Below, in pieces: positions 25,894-35,519 of a stretch of 64,000 nt of DNA. The notes beneath the pieces are model-generated. The model was not told the origin of the DNA, made no database searches, and saw only the letters and a list, made by a program, of their open reading frames with translations. Numbering within the stretch: the stretch's first letter is position 1; the number at the start of each line of letters is the position of its first letter. Made by a program: the position numbers and the translations under genes. The stretch lies in NCBI RefSeq assembly GCF_003116585.1, contig NZ_QEHM01000001.1, forward strand, positions 248,001 to 312,000, read 5' to 3'. The stretch is from Albibacillus kandeliae (lineage in GTDB: Bacteria; Pseudomonadota; Alphaproteobacteria; Rhodobacterales; Rhodobacteraceae).

Positions 25894-27516
25894 TCAGGCC
25901 GCCACAGGGCGGAAGTTCGCGAAATCCCAGTCCCGTCCGGGCGCGGCCGACAGCAGCGCCTGCGTGTACTCGTGCTGCGGGTTGCCGAGGACATCGGCGG
26001 TTTCGCCGATCTCGACCACCTCGCCGCGCCGCATCACCGCGACCTCGTCGCAGATCTGCGCGGCGACGCGCAGGTCGTGGGTGATGAACAGGATCGCGAT
26101 CCCGGTCCGTTCCTGGATCTCGGTCAGCAGCTCCAGCACCTGGCTCTGCACCGAGACGTCAAGCGCCGAGACAGCCTCGTCCGCGACCAGCAGTTCCGGC
26201 TCCATCGCCAGTGCCCTCGCGATGGCGATGCGCTGACGCTGGCCGCCCGAGAACATGTGAGGATAGCGCTTTGCCGCAGACGCGGGCAGGCCGACCAGTT
26301 CCAGCAACTCGCCCGCGCGGGCGCGGGCCGCCTTCGGCGGTGTGCCATAGTTCACCGGGCCCTCGATGATGCTCTCCTCGATGGTCAGGCGCGGGTTGAG
26401 CGAGCGGTAGGGGTCCTGAAAGACCATCTGGAGACGCTTGCGGAACGGGTGCAGGCCCTTGCGGGTCAGCCCGCTGATCTCCTGACCGCCAACCCGTATG
26501 CCGCCCGACGTCGGGTCGATCATCCGCATCACGCAGCGCGCGACCGTGCTTTTGCCTGAACCGCTCTCGCCGACGATGCCCAGCGTGCGCCCGGCGGTCA
26601 GGTTGAAACTGACCTCGCGCGCCGCGTGGGTGGTCTTGGCCTTCGAGAGGAAGCCGCCACGGCCGTAGACCTTGTTGAGTTCGGTCACCTGCAGGGCAAG
26701 CTTCTTGCGGATCACCGGGCGCGAGGCGCGTGGCACCAACGAGGGGACCGAGGACAGCAGGCGGCGTGTGTAGTCCTGACGTGGCGACGACAGGATCTGC
26801 TTGACCTCGCCGCTCTCGACCAGATCGCCCTGGTTCATCACGTAGACCCGGTCGGCGATCTCGGCGACCACGCCCATGTCGTGGGTGATGAACAGGACGG
26901 CGGTGCCGTGCTTCTCCTGCAACTCCTTGATCAGCTTCAGGATTTGCTTCTGCGTCGTCACGTCCAGTGCCGTCGTGGGCTCGTCCGCGATCAGCAGGCG
27001 GGGTTCCAGCACCAGCGCCATGGCGATCATGATCCGCTGCCGCTGCCCGCCGGAGAGCTGATGCGGATAGCTCCGCGCGATACGCTCGATGTCGGGAAGG
27101 CCGACCTGTTCGAGCATGTCCATCACCTTGGCATGGGTCTCGGCGTTCGACAGCTTGGTATGGGCCTGCAGCACCTCCTCGATCTGCTCGCCGACCTTGA
27201 TGACCGGGTTCAGCGCCGTCATCGGTTCCTGAAAGATCATGGACATGCGGGTGGCTCGCCGGTCGCGCAGTTGCGAGGGGCTGAGATCCAGCAGGTTCTC
27301 GCCATCCAGCAGGATCCGGCCCTTGGTCACCTTGAGCGAACCCTTGGGCAGCAGGCCCATCGTGGCCAGCGAACTGACCGACTTGCCGGAACCGGACTCG
27401 CCCACGAGACACACGGTCTCCCCGGCGTTGATCTCGATGGTGATGCCGTGAATGACCTCCAGCTCGGCCTTGGAGTCCACGGCGACGTGCAGGTCTTCGA
27501 CCATGAGTACGGGCAT
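25894..27516 (-). CDS. Dipeptide/oligopeptide ABC transporter ATPase, DppD-DppF fusion
   Basis: One 540-residue chain holds two ABC domains. The first has its P-loop GESGSGKS at 39-46, signature LSGGQRQR (154-161) and LLIADEPTTALD; the second has GESGSGKS at 316-323, FSGGQRQR and LLVADEAVSALD. Linked DppD-F chains are common in alphaproteobacterial peptide importers. The ATG at 27516 follows GAGGGAGGA. It comes 2 nt after the permease gene. The ATPase powers import through the two permeases and the binding protein encoded upstream. Confidence 0.95.
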   Translation of the reverse strand: MPVLMVEDLHVAVDSKAELEVIHGITIEINAGETVCLVGESGSGKSVSSLATMGLLPKGSLKVTKGRILLDGENLLDLSPSQLRDRRATRMSMIFQEPMTALNPVIKVGEQIEEVLQAHTKLSNAETHAKVMDMLEQVGLPDIERIARSYPHQLSGGQRQRIMIAMALVLEPRLLIADEPTTALDVTTQKQILKLIKELQEKHGTAVLFITHDMGVVAEIADRVYVMNQGDLVESGEVKQILSSPRQDYTRRLLSSVPSLVPRASRPVIRKKLALQVTELNKVYGRGGFLSKAKTTHAAREVSFNLTAGRTLGIVGESGSGKSTVARCVMRMIDPTSGGIRVGGQEISGLTRKGLHPFRKRLQMVFQDPYRSLNPRLTIEESIIEGPVNYGTPPKAARARAGELLELVGLPASAAKRYPHMFSGGQRQRIAIARALAMEPELLVADEAVSALDVSVQSQVLELLTEIQERTGIAILFITHDLRVAAQICDEVAVMRRGEVVEIGETADVLGNPQHEYTQALLSAAPGRDWDFANFRPVAA

Positions 27517-27518
27517 GA

Positions 27519-28388
27519 TCAGTCCTCCCTCTTGCCCATGCGCGGGTCGAGCACGTCGCGTGCGGCATCGCCCAGCAGGTTGATCGACAGGATGCAGAGC
27601 GACAGCGCGAGGCCCGGCCACAGGATGAGCGAGGGCTTGAGCTGGAAGAACACGCGCGCCTCGGCCATGATGTTGCCCCAGGTCGGGGTCTCGGTGGATA
27701 CCCCGGCGCCAAGGAACGACAGGATCGCCTCGGTCAGGATCGCAGAGGCGCAGACATAGGTCGCCTGCACCGTCAGCGGCGCGAAGGTGTTCGGCATCAG
27801 ATGGCGCCACAGCACGCGCGGCATGGAGGTGCCGAGCGCGATGGCGGCCTCCACATAGGGCTCCTCCCGCGCGGTCAGCACAACGGACCGCACCAGCCGC
27901 ACCACGCGTGGGATCTCGGGGATGGTGATGGCGGCCATCACGGTCCAGATGCTTGCCCCCACCAGCGAGACGATGGCGATGGCCAGCAGAACCGAGGGCA
28001 TCGCCATGAGGCCATCCATGATCCGCATGATCACCGCGTCGGCAGTCCGGAAGAAGCCCGAAACCAGGCCCACGGCGAGGCCGATCACCACCGACAGGAT
28101 GGTGACGCCGATGCCGATGACCAGCGACACGCGCGCGCCGTAGACCACGCGGCTGAACAGGTCGCGCCCGTAGTTGTCGGTGCCAAGCAGGTGGTCGGAA
28201 GAGGGTGGCTTGAGCCGCTCGATCGGGTTCTGCAGCAGCGGGTCGTGCGGCGCGACAAGGGGCGCGAAGATCGCGATCAGGATGATGATGAGCAGGACCA
28301 CCGCTGCGATGATCGGGGCTATGCCGATCCGCGCGCTGATCTTGCGGGTCGAGAGCGGAAAGGCGCCTCGAAGGGTTTTCTCGGCCAT
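27519..28388 (-). CDS. Dipeptide-type ABC transporter permease (DppC-like)
   Basis: The 289-residue membrane protein has an N-terminal TM helix then the BPD_transp_1 core, with DNYGRDLFSRVVYGARVSL, the EAA loop EAAIALGTSMPRVLWRHLMPN and the family ending DAARDVLDPRM. It pairs with the DppB-like permease to form the channel. Its ATG overlaps the stop of the DppB gene by one base (TGATG). The open frame continues antisense into dppB but the true start at 28388 fits the family. Confidence 0.94.
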   Translation of the reverse strand: MAEKTLRGAFPLSTRKISARIGIAPIIAAVVLLIIILIAIFAPLVAPHDPLLQNPIERLKPPSSDHLLGTDNYGRDLFSRVVYGARVSLVIGIGVTILSVVIGLAVGLVSGFFRTADAVIMRIMDGLMAMPSVLLAIAIVSLVGASIWTVMAAITIPEIPRVVRLVRSVVLTAREEPYVEAAIALGTSMPRVLWRHLMPNTFAPLTVQATYVCASAILTEAILSFLGAGVSTETPTWGNIMAEARVFFQLKPSLILWPGLALSLCILSINLLGDAARDVLDPRMGKRED

Positions 28389-29329
28389 CAGTAGCGGATC
28401 CTCGGGTCGAGCAGGGAATAGGATAGGTCGATCAGCAGGTTGACCAGCACGTAGATGCCGGACGTCAGCAGGATCAGAGCCTGGATCACGGGGTAGTCGC
28501 GGGCAAAGATGCTGTCGACCGTCAGGCGGCCGAGCCCGGGGATGTTGTAGACGCTCTCGGTCACCACGACGCCGGAGATCAGCAGCGCAAAGCCGGTACC
28601 GATCACCGTCATCACCGGCACCGCTGCATTGCGCAGGGCATGGCGGAACAGCACGCGGGTTTCGGTCAGGCCCTTGGCGCGGGCAGTGCGCACGTAGTCC
28701 TCGTTCAGCACGTCCAGCAGGCTGGCCCGGGTCATCCGGGCGATCAGCGCGATATAGATCGAGGCGAGCGTGAGGGCGGGCAGAACCGCGCGGCTCGCGA
28801 ACCCGGCAAGGTCCTGCGAGGGCGCCTTGTAGCCCTGCACCGGCAGCCACCGGAGGTCGATGGCAAAGACCTTGATCAGCAGGTAACCGATGACGAAGAC
28901 CGGGATGGAAAAGCCGAGAACCGAGAAGGTCATGACAAGGTGATCGACCCAGCTTCCCTGCTTCCATGCGGCGACCACGCCCATGGGCACAGCGACGATC
29001 ACCGAGAGGGTGATGGTGATCAGGGCGATCCAGATGGTCGGCCACATACGGTCGGCGACGAGGTCGATCACCGGCGTGCTGGAGATCAGCGAGGTGCCGA
29101 AGTCGCCCTGAAGCAGGGCTCCGATCCAGCGCACGAACTGCACGAGGATGGGGTCGTTCAGACCCAGCGTCGCGCGGATGCGTTCCAGTTGTTCGGGGGT
29201 CGCCATGTCGCCAGCGAGGATCGCGGCGGGGTCGCCGGGCGTGAGCCGCAGCAACAGAAAGACGAAGACCGCCACGACCAGCATCACCGGGATGGCGGCG
29301 AGGACGCGACGGGCGAGGTAGATAGGCAT
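28388..29329 (-). CDS. Dipeptide-type ABC transporter permease (DppB-like)
   Basis: The 313-residue membrane protein begins with MPIYLARRVLAAIPVML and has the DppB hallmarks RLTPGDPAAILAG, LGLNDPILVQFVRW, DYVRTARAKGLTE (EAA loop region) and the end LLDPRIRY. It forms the transmembrane pathway with the DppC-like subunit. It is 103 nt downstream of the substrate-binding protein gene, and the two permease genes overlap by one base. Confidence 0.95.
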   Translation of the reverse strand: MPIYLARRVLAAIPVMLVVAVFVFLLLRLTPGDPAAILAGDMATPEQLERIRATLGLNDPILVQFVRWIGALLQGDFGTSLISSTPVIDLVADRMWPTIWIALITITLSVIVAVPMGVVAAWKQGSWVDHLVMTFSVLGFSIPVFVIGYLLIKVFAIDLRWLPVQGYKAPSQDLAGFASRAVLPALTLASIYIALIARMTRASLLDVLNEDYVRTARAKGLTETRVLFRHALRNAAVPVMTVIGTGFALLISGVVVTESVYNIPGLGRLTVDSIFARDYPVIQALILLTSGIYVLVNLLIDLSYSLLDPRIRY

Positions 29330-29432
29330 TTCGGTTCCTTCCCTGGGGAGAGGCGCCCGACCGATGAGAAACGACCGGGCGGTCTTGTCCTTGGGTCGCG
29401 CGTCGCGGGTCCGCGCGACCGGCTGGCCGTGG

Positions 29433-31019
29433 TTACTCGGCCTTGTCGATGCCCCAGAAGACCGGGAAGGGCGCGGGCTCGATGCCGCTCAGCTTGGTGC
29501 TCCAGGCGGACGGGTTGAAGTACTGGCCGAGGTGGATGTAGGACACGTTGTCCATCGCGTGGGCCTGCAGCTTCTCAGCCACCGCCTTCTGCGAGTCCAT
29601 GTCGGGCGCGGCCGCGAACTCGGCCAGCAGGGCCTCCATGTCGGGGTCGCTCGGCCAGCCGAACCAGGCCTTGTCGCCACGACCGTTCAGCATGATGTTC
29701 GCCAGCGGGTTCGACACCTCGGGCACGATCCAGTTGGTGAAGAACATGTTCCAGCCACCTTCGGACGGCTTGGCCTGGCTGGCACGGCGGGTCACCAGCG
29801 TCTGCCAGTCCATCGGCTGCATGTCGACTTCGAAGCCTGCAGCACGAAGGGCCTGCGCCGCGACGATGGGCTGCGCGGTCAGCGAACCGACGTCGGTCGG
29901 CTGCATCAGGACAACCGGGGTGCCGTCATAACCGGCTTCTTCCAGCAGCTTCTTGGCGCCTTCCGGATCACCGCCCGAGGTGAGCGTGTCGGACCCGTCG
30001 GTGAATTCGAAGGGCGTGTCGCAGCCGAAGATGGCGCCGCAGACCTTGAAGTAGTCGGGGTTGCCCATCATCGCCGTCAGCACGTCCTGCTGGCTGAGGG
30101 CCATCAACGCGGCCTGACGGATCTTCTTGTTGTCGAACGGCGGGTGGAGGAAGTTCATCCGCCCGATGGTCACCCCGCCCAGCGGCGAGAGCACCTTGGA
30201 CTCGACGTTCTCCATGCCGTCGATCAGCGGCAGGAGGTCGACGGGCATCGCTTCCATGAAGTCGATCTCGTCATTGATCAGCGCGTTCAACGAGGTCTGC
30301 GCGTCGGGCATGGTCACCCATTCCACGCGGTCGACCAGCACTTCCTTGGCGCCGGAGAACCAGCTGCGCGGGCCGCTGGCCGGAACGTACTCCTCGTTCT
30401 TGACGTAGACGACCTTGACGCCGGGCTGGAATTCGTCGGCGACGAACTTGAAGGGGCCCGAGCCGATCATCTCGGTAATGGCCGTGTCGGCCGGAGTCGA
30501 GGCGATGCGCTCGGGCATCATGAATAGGGCGAGGCCGGAGGGCTTGGCCATGGCTTCGAGCGTGTAGGGGAAGGGCTCCTTCAGCTTCAGGACGAAGCTC
30601 TTGTCGCCGGTCGCCTCGAGGCTCTCCAGCCGGTCGTTGATCATCTGCCCGCCGCCGTCACGCACCATCCAGCGCTTGATCGATGCGATGCAGTCTGCCG
30701 GGGTCACCTCGCCGCCGTCGTGCCACTTGAGCCCGTCGCGGAGGGTGAAGGTATAGCTCAGACCGTCTTCCGAGACTTCGAAGCTCGCCATCTGCGGCTG
30801 CACGTTGAAATCGGCATCGAGCGCGACCAGCGTGTCGAAGATCATGAAGGCGTTGTCGCGAGTGATGTGGGCGGTGGTGATGACCGGGTCCATCACGCGC
30901 AGGCCCGAGTGCATCACCGCGGTGATGGTCTTCTCGGCCGAGGCCGGCATGGCTGCGGCCAGCGTCAGGGCTCCGGCCCCGATCAAGCCGGAACGGAGGT
31001 TTCTCCAGATGGATGTCAT
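29433..31019 (-). CDS. Dipeptide/oligopeptide ABC transporter substrate-binding protein (family 5)
   Basis: The 528-residue protein has a Sec signal peptide with an AMPASA cleavage site near residue 27-28, then the SBP_bac_5 fold: YTFTLRDGLKWHDG, GSGPFKFV, VEWVTMPDAQTSLNALI and the long C-lobe. It should bind peptides or related amides in the periplasm and deliver them to the Dpp-type permeases encoded next to it. The start at 31019 opens the signal peptide. It heads a six- or seven-gene minus-strand array: binding protein, two permeases, ATPase, M81, two M20. Confidence 0.94.
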   Translation of the reverse strand: MTSIWRNLRSGLIGAGALTLAAAMPASAEKTITAVMHSGLRVMDPVITTAHITRDNAFMIFDTLVALDADFNVQPQMASFEVSEDGLSYTFTLRDGLKWHDGGEVTPADCIASIKRWMVRDGGGQMINDRLESLEATGDKSFVLKLKEPFPYTLEAMAKPSGLALFMMPERIASTPADTAITEMIGSGPFKFVADEFQPGVKVVYVKNEEYVPASGPRSWFSGAKEVLVDRVEWVTMPDAQTSLNALINDEIDFMEAMPVDLLPLIDGMENVESKVLSPLGGVTIGRMNFLHPPFDNKKIRQAALMALSQQDVLTAMMGNPDYFKVCGAIFGCDTPFEFTDGSDTLTSGGDPEGAKKLLEEAGYDGTPVVLMQPTDVGSLTAQPIVAAQALRAAGFEVDMQPMDWQTLVTRRASQAKPSEGGWNMFFTNWIVPEVSNPLANIMLNGRGDKAWFGWPSDPDMEALLAEFAAAPDMDSQKAVAEKLQAHAMDNVSYIHLGQYFNPSAWSTKLSGIEPAPFPVFWGIDKAE

Positions 31020-31369
31020 TCTCGATCCTTCCTGTTGCATCTTGTTTCGCGCTCCTCGAAGCCGCTCGGGCGTTCGGGGCACGCTGGAACTATCCGGCGG
31101 CCCCGACCGGGGCGCGAAACGAAAACTGACGCCAGACGGCGATTTCCAGAAAGCGGTCAAATCTTGTGCAGACCGGGGCGAGCCGTCTCCGGAACTTCGC
31201 GCAGAGGGTGAGTCCGGTCGCAGGGCACGGCGGAGTGTTGCCGCTTTCAGCCTGCGGCTTGACGCGACTGTCCGGCGGGGATCAATCTGCCGCGTGATCC
31301 CGCAGCGGCCGGTCACGGCACCGCGCCGTCTCGCGCGATCTGTTTCTTTCTGAATTACGGAATGCCCCA
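31020..31369. other. Divergent promoter region between the Dpp-type operon and an M20 gene
   Basis: The 350 nt hold no gene. It must contain promoters for both the minus-strand transporter operon and the plus-strand peptidase. I see a GATCA-N10-TGATC dyad (about 31277-31296) but no clear -35/-10 boxes. The IclR gene 1.3 kb away is a candidate regulator of this region. Confidence 0.5.
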
Positions 31370-32677
31370 ATGACTCTCCACCAGACCCTTGATCCCGATC
31401 TTCACGACACCCTCGCGAAAGCGGTGAAAGAGGGGTTCGATGCGCAGATCGCGCTGACCCAGGACCTCGTCCGGCGCCCCTCGCAGCGCGGCGACGAACA
31501 CACCGTGCAGGACTTCATCTTTGGCGAACTGCGTTCGCGCGGCTACCAGATGGAGCGCTTTGCGATGGACCGTGCCGCGCTTGAACGCCACCCGGGGTCG
31601 GGCAAGTGGAGCCCGCAGCACTCGGAGGCGCCGATCGTCGTCGGGATCCACCGGCCGCGCAACGAAACCGGGCGTTCGCTGATCCTTCAGGGGCACGTCG
31701 ACGTGGTTCCGACCGGGCCCGAGCACATGTGGAGCGATCCGCCCTATGCCGCCACCATCCGCGATGGCCGCATGTATGGCCGTGGCGCCAACGACATGAA
31801 ATCCGGCGTCGCCTGCGCGATCTCGGCGCTGGACGCGCTGCGCCGGATCGGCTGGCAACCTGCCGCAACGCTCTATTTCCAGTCTGTCGTAGAAGAGGAA
31901 AGCACCGGTGACGGCGCGCTGATGACCCACCTGCGCGGCTACAAGGCCGACGCGGCGCTGGTGCCCGAGCCGACCGGCGAAGTGCTGGTCCGCGCCAACG
32001 TCGGCGTGATCTGGTTCCGCATCGAGTTCGAGGGCGTGCCGCGCCACGTGAGCGAGATGGGCGAGGGGGCCAACGCCATCGACGCGGCGATCCGCACCAT
32101 CGCCTCGCTGCGCGAACTGGAAGCCGCCTGGAACGAGCGGCGCACCGAGAACCCGCTGTTCGCGGACCTGCCCAAGCCGATCAACCTGAACATCGGCAAG
32201 ATCGAGGGCGGCGAATGGGCCTCGTCCGTGCCGGCCACGGCTGCAGTCGACTTCCGTATCTCGATCCTGCCAAGCTGGGACGTGGACGCCTGCGCCGCCG
32301 AGATCGAGGCGCATCTCAAGACGTTCGTGGCAAAGGATTCCTTCCTGTCCAACAACCCGCCACGTCTGGTCTGGAACGGCTTCATGGCGAACGGCTATGA
32401 ACTGCCCAAAGGGTCCGAGGCCGAGGCGGTGCTGGGCCGCGCCCATGCGGCGGTGCATGGCACCCCGCTCGGAACGCATGTGACGCAGGCCTATCTCGAC
32501 AGCCGCATCTATGCGCTCTTCGACGAGATCCCGTCGCTCTGCTACGGGCCGAAGGGGGCGCTGTCGCACGGCTTCGACGAGTATGTCGAGGTCGCCTCGC
32601 TGGAGCGCGTGACCCTCTCCATCGCCCTGTTCATCGCGGAATGGTGCGGTCTGGAGCCGGTGGAGCCCTCTGCCTAG
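31370..32677 (+). CDS. M20-family peptidase (ArgE/DapE-like)
   Basis: The 435-residue protein carries the M20 metal set LQGHVDVVPTG (H109, D111), GRGANDMKSG (D142) and SVVEEESTGDG (E175, E176), and the dimerisation domain between. The longer N-terminus (about 90 residues before the first ligand) resembles ArgE/DapE-family deacylases and 'acetylornithine deacetylase-like' enzymes. It is divergent from the Dpp-type operon and convergent with the IclR gene (4-nt overlap). With the two other M20 genes it gives three different amide-cleaving enzymes within 11 kb. Confidence 0.9.
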   Translation: MTLHQTLDPDLHDTLAKAVKEGFDAQIALTQDLVRRPSQRGDEHTVQDFIFGELRSRGYQMERFAMDRAALERHPGSGKWSPQHSEAPIVVGIHRPRNETGRSLILQGHVDVVPTGPEHMWSDPPYAATIRDGRMYGRGANDMKSGVACAISALDALRRIGWQPAATLYFQSVVEEESTGDGALMTHLRGYKADAALVPEPTGEVLVRANVGVIWFRIEFEGVPRHVSEMGEGANAIDAAIRTIASLRELEAAWNERRTENPLFADLPKPINLNIGKIEGGEWASSVPATAAVDFRISILPSWDVDACAAEIEAHLKTFVAKDSFLSNNPPRLVWNGFMANGYELPKGSEAEAVLGRAHAAVHGTPLGTHVTQAYLDSRIYALFDEIPSLCYGPKGALSHGFDEYVEVASLERVTLSIALFIAEWCGLEPVEPSA

Positions 32678-33498
32678 CGCCGGTTCAGTGCGCTGACGGT
32701 CTGCACCAATGCGGGCCCCACGGCACGGCCGAATTCCTCGGCCGTCCAATCCGACAGCAGGGCGGTGACGTTGATCGCCGCCACGGGCCGCCCCTCGGCA
32801 TTCACCACGGCCGCCCCGATCCCGATTTCCCCCGGCAAAAGCTGTTCTTCCGCAATGACATAGCCCTGACACGAGGCTTCGGCGGCCTTTTCCATGATCG
32901 CCTCCTCGTCGATCAGCGTGCGCGCCGTGTACTGCTTGCGGTCCGAGCGGCGGATGACGTCGCGGGCCTCGTCCTCGGGAAGACGCGACAGCACGGCCCA
33001 GCCTGCCGAGGTGCAGTAGATCGGCACCCCGAGCCCGACCAGCATGGCATGCAGCACCTCGCGCTTGGGCGGCAGGCGCGCCGCGTAGACAAGGCGCAGG
33101 TCGTCGATCAGCGACAGGTCCACGCGCTCGTTCACGTTGCGGCGGAGGTCCAGAAGCAGCGGCACCGCGGGCTGGATCAGCCGGTTCAGCCGCATGGCGT
33201 CGAAGATGTTGTCGTAGATGCGGATGCCGGGGACATAGCCGCTGTCGCGCGGATCGCGCTGGATGTAGCCGAGCTGGCGCAGGGTATGAACGATGCGCTG
33301 GGTCGTGCTCCGGTCCAGCCCGGCGGCGCGGGCGACCTCGCTCAGGCTCATGGGGTGTTCGGCGCCGTGAAAGGCCGAAAGCACCTGCATGGTGCGGGCG
33401 GCGGCGCGCACGAAGAGGGGGTCGTCCCGGCCGATCTCCTCGTCGCGGACCGGCGCCGAATCGCGCCAGCGCAACGAACGGGGGGTGATGTCGCTCAT
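32674..33498 (-). CDS. IclR-family transcriptional regulator
   Basis: The 274-residue protein has the IclR winged helix (about 30-90: AARTMQVLSAFHGAEHPMSL, SEVARAAGLDRSTTQRIVHTL, YIQRDPRDSGYVPG) and the GAF-like effector domain with LLPGEIGIGAAVVNAEGRPVAAINV near the C-terminus. IclR proteins usually respond to small carboxylates and control an adjacent catabolic operon. It sits between the M20/Dpp genes and the hydroxyacid dehydrogenase-PxpBC operon, and a perfect 19-bp dyad lies 152 nt upstream of its start, in the shared divergent region. Confidence 0.92.
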   Translation of the reverse strand: MSDITPRSLRWRDSAPVRDEEIGRDDPLFVRAAARTMQVLSAFHGAEHPMSLSEVARAAGLDRSTTQRIVHTLRQLGYIQRDPRDSGYVPGIRIYDNIFDAMRLNRLIQPAVPLLLDLRRNVNERVDLSLIDDLRLVYAARLPPKREVLHAMLVGLGVPIYCTSAGWAVLSRLPEDEARDVIRRSDRKQYTARTLIDEEAIMEKAAEASCQGYVIAEEQLLPGEIGIGAAVVNAEGRPVAAINVTALLSDWTAEEFGRAVGPALVQTVSALNRR

Positions 33499-33879
33499 CG
33501 CTTGGGCGCTCCGGAACGGGAGGTTGCGCGATTCACCTGTGCCTTAATTTTACGCATGAAGTACTTTCGAATGGGGGTTTAAGAAATGCTGCTGCCCACG
33601 GAATGAGCGCATCGAAAATGGCGGGTCGATGTTTAACAGCTGATATTACTGTATCGCCAGTCGATACACAAGGTTGGCGGGCCAGTCGATTCGGGCCCTA
33701 TGGGATGCCAGCGGTTCGCGCGCCCTGCGCTTCGGGCGAAAACGAGGGGAACTGGGGGCTCGCACCCGGCCGCCCAGCCCGTTATGACGAATCCCGAAGG
33801 GCTCTGGCCCAATATCGCAATTACGAAGAGGCAGGGGCAACATGGCCACCGGATCGGTACATTTGACAGGTGGGATCGC
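33499..33879. other. Divergent control region between IclR gene and hydroxyacid dehydrogenase operon
   Basis: These 381 nt hold no convincing gene; a short frame at 33603-33866 lacks any family trait. It contains AT-rich patches (33541-33600, 33631-33660) and a perfect dyad at 33650-33668, and must carry promoters for both flanking operons. Confidence 0.6.
33650..33668. promoter_or_regulatory. Palindromic operator candidate (TGTATCG-N5-CGATACA)
   Basis: The perfect 19-bp dyad TGTATCGCCAGTCGATACA lies in an AT-rich part of the divergent region, 152 nt from the IclR start and 212 nt from the hydroxyacid dehydrogenase start. Its length and symmetry suit a dimeric winged-helix regulator, most simply the IclR protein encoded beside it. 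No second copy was seen in the Dpp-type promoter region. Confidence 0.5.
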
Positions 33880-34803
33880 ATGACCGAGGTCGTCGTTACC
33901 CAGCCGATAGATCACGCGGGGATCGACCTGTTGCGCGCCGCCGGGATCACGGTGCACCAGGCCACCAGCACGGCGCTGGACGAACTGGCCCCGCTCTTGG
34001 CGCGGGCCGATGGGGCCATCACGCGCAACTGGGGCTTTCCCGAGGCGGCGCTGGCGCTTGCACCGAACCTGCGGGTGATCAGCGTACACGGCACCGGAAC
34101 CGACCGCATCGCAAGGGCCGCGGCCGAGGCGCGCGGCATCCGCATCTACCGGACACCGGGCACCAATGCCCAAAGCGTCGCGGAACACGCGCTGGGCATG
34201 ACGATCGCTGCGGCGCGCTGCATTCCCGAGGCGGACGCGGCGACCCGCGCCGGAGACTTCGATTTCCGCGAACGGGTGCGCGGCATGGAGCTGGCGGGCA
34301 AGACTCTCGGGCTCTGGGGCTATGGTCGGATCGCGGCGAGCTTTGGCGCGATGGCGCGGGGCATCGGCATGCGTGTCGTCGTTCTCTCGTCGCATGCAAC
34401 GCCAGAGGCGCTGGCCGAGGCCGGCATGGAGCGGGCGGCAGACCCCGCCGACCTGCTGGCGCAGGCAGATGTGCTCTCGCTGCACGGCATTCCGGACGGC
34501 AAGCCTCTGATCGGTGCGGACGAACTCGCCCAAATGCGGCCCGGCGCGGTTCTGGTGAACACCGCACGCGGCACGCTGGTGGACGAGGCCGCCCTGATCG
34601 CCGCACTGGAGGCGGGGCAGCTGCGGGCTGCCGCACTCGATGTCTTCTCGGAGGAACCGCTGCCCGCCGACAGCCCGCTGTGCAGCTGTCCGAACCTGCT
34701 GCTCACACCTCACATCGGGGGGAGTACGCAGGAGGCGCTGGTGCGGACCAGCCTCTCGGCGGCGCAATCGGTTCTCGATGGACTGGGGCTCGCCGCGGCA
34801 TGA
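33880..34803 (+). CDS. D-2-hydroxyacid dehydrogenase (phosphoglycerate dehydrogenase-like)
   Basis: The 307-residue protein has the NAD-binding LGLWGYGRIA (143-152) and the catalytic trio R230 (NTARGTLVDE), E259 (DVFSEEP) and H278 (LLTPHIGG). Such enzymes interconvert 2-keto and D-2-hydroxy acids. The ATG at 33880 was preferred since the family starts with this strand; a longer frame opens at 33700 without family sequence. Its stop overlaps the pxpB start (ATGA), so it belongs to the same operon. A role in disposing of a keto acid released from the salvaged peptide or amino acid is plausible but unproven. Confidence 0.9.
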   Translation: MTEVVVTQPIDHAGIDLLRAAGITVHQATSTALDELAPLLARADGAITRNWGFPEAALALAPNLRVISVHGTGTDRIARAAAEARGIRIYRTPGTNAQSVAEHALGMTIAAARCIPEADAATRAGDFDFRERVRGMELAGKTLGLWGYGRIAASFGAMARGIGMRVVVLSSHATPEALAEAGMERAADPADLLAQADVLSLHGIPDGKPLIGADELAQMRPGAVLVNTARGTLVDEAALIAALEAGQLRAAALDVFSEEPLPADSPLCSCPNLLLTPHIGGSTQEALVRTSLSAAQSVLDGLGLAAA

Positions 34804-35519
34804 CAGGGGCGCCGCGCATCCTGCCTTGCGGCGATTGCGCGATCAGCGTCGATTTCGGCAACGTGATCGACGTCGACGTCAATGACAGGGTGCGGCGGCT
34901 CGATGTGGCGCTGGCCGGGGCCGGGGTGCCGGGGCTGGTGGAAACGGTGCCGACCTACCGGGCGCTGATGGTGCATTTCAACCCGCTGACGACCGATTAC
35001 GAGGCGTTGTGCCGGATCATCCTCGACCTCGCCGCCCAGACCGGTGGCGCAGGCGAGGCCCGACGGCGCTGGCGTGTGCCGGTAGTCTATGGCGGCGATT
35101 TCGGCATCGACCTCGAGGACATGGCGGCCTTTTCCGGGCTGTCTGTCCCGGACTTCATCGAGGCCCACGCGGCGCCGATCTACACGGTGATGATGATCGG
35201 TTTCCTGCCCGGGTTCTCCTATCTTGGCGGGCTCGACCCGCAGCTCCAACGCCCGCGCCGGGATGTTCCACGGCTCAAGGTGCCCGCTTCCTCGGTCAGC
35301 ATCGGTGGCGCCCAGACTGCAATCGGGAGCATCGAGTGCCCGAGCGGCTGGCATCTGATCGGGCGGACGCCCGCAATTCCCTTTCTGCGCGGGCGCGATC
35401 CGGTCTTCCTGTTCGACGCGGGCGACGAGATCTGCCTGCGCCCGATGGCGGTCTCCGACTGGGACAGGCTCGCCGCCCGCGCGGCCGAGGGTGACGCCGT
35501 GGTGGAGCGGATCGCATGA
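34800..35519 (+). CDS. pxpB: 5-oxoprolinase subunit B (KipI/allophanate hydrolase subunit 1 family)
   Basis: PxpB is one of three subunits of the prokaryotic ATP-dependent 5-oxoprolinase that opens pyroglutamate to glutamate. The 239-residue product has the family pattern ILPCGDCAISVDFG at the start, YTVMMIGFLPGFSYLGGLD in the middle and RPRRDVPRLKVPASSVSIGG with the GWHLIGRTP end segment. ATGA overlaps couple it to the dehydrogenase gene before it and pxpC after it. Confidence 0.93.
   Translation: MTGAPRILPCGDCAISVDFGNVIDVDVNDRVRRLDVALAGAGVPGLVETVPTYRALMVHFNPLTTDYEALCRIILDLAAQTGGAGEARRRWRVPVVYGGDFGIDLEDMAAFSGLSVPDFIEAHAAPIYTVMMIGFLPGFSYLGGLDPQLQRPRRDVPRLKVPASSVSIGGAQTAIGSIECPSGWHLIGRTPAIPFLRGRDPVFLFDAGDEICLRPMAVSDWDRLAARAAEGDAVVERIA

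Noticed and set aside
33603-33866. An 87-codon frame upstream of the hydroxyacid dehydrogenase
   Set aside because: It overlaps the operator dyad and shows no protein-like pattern.
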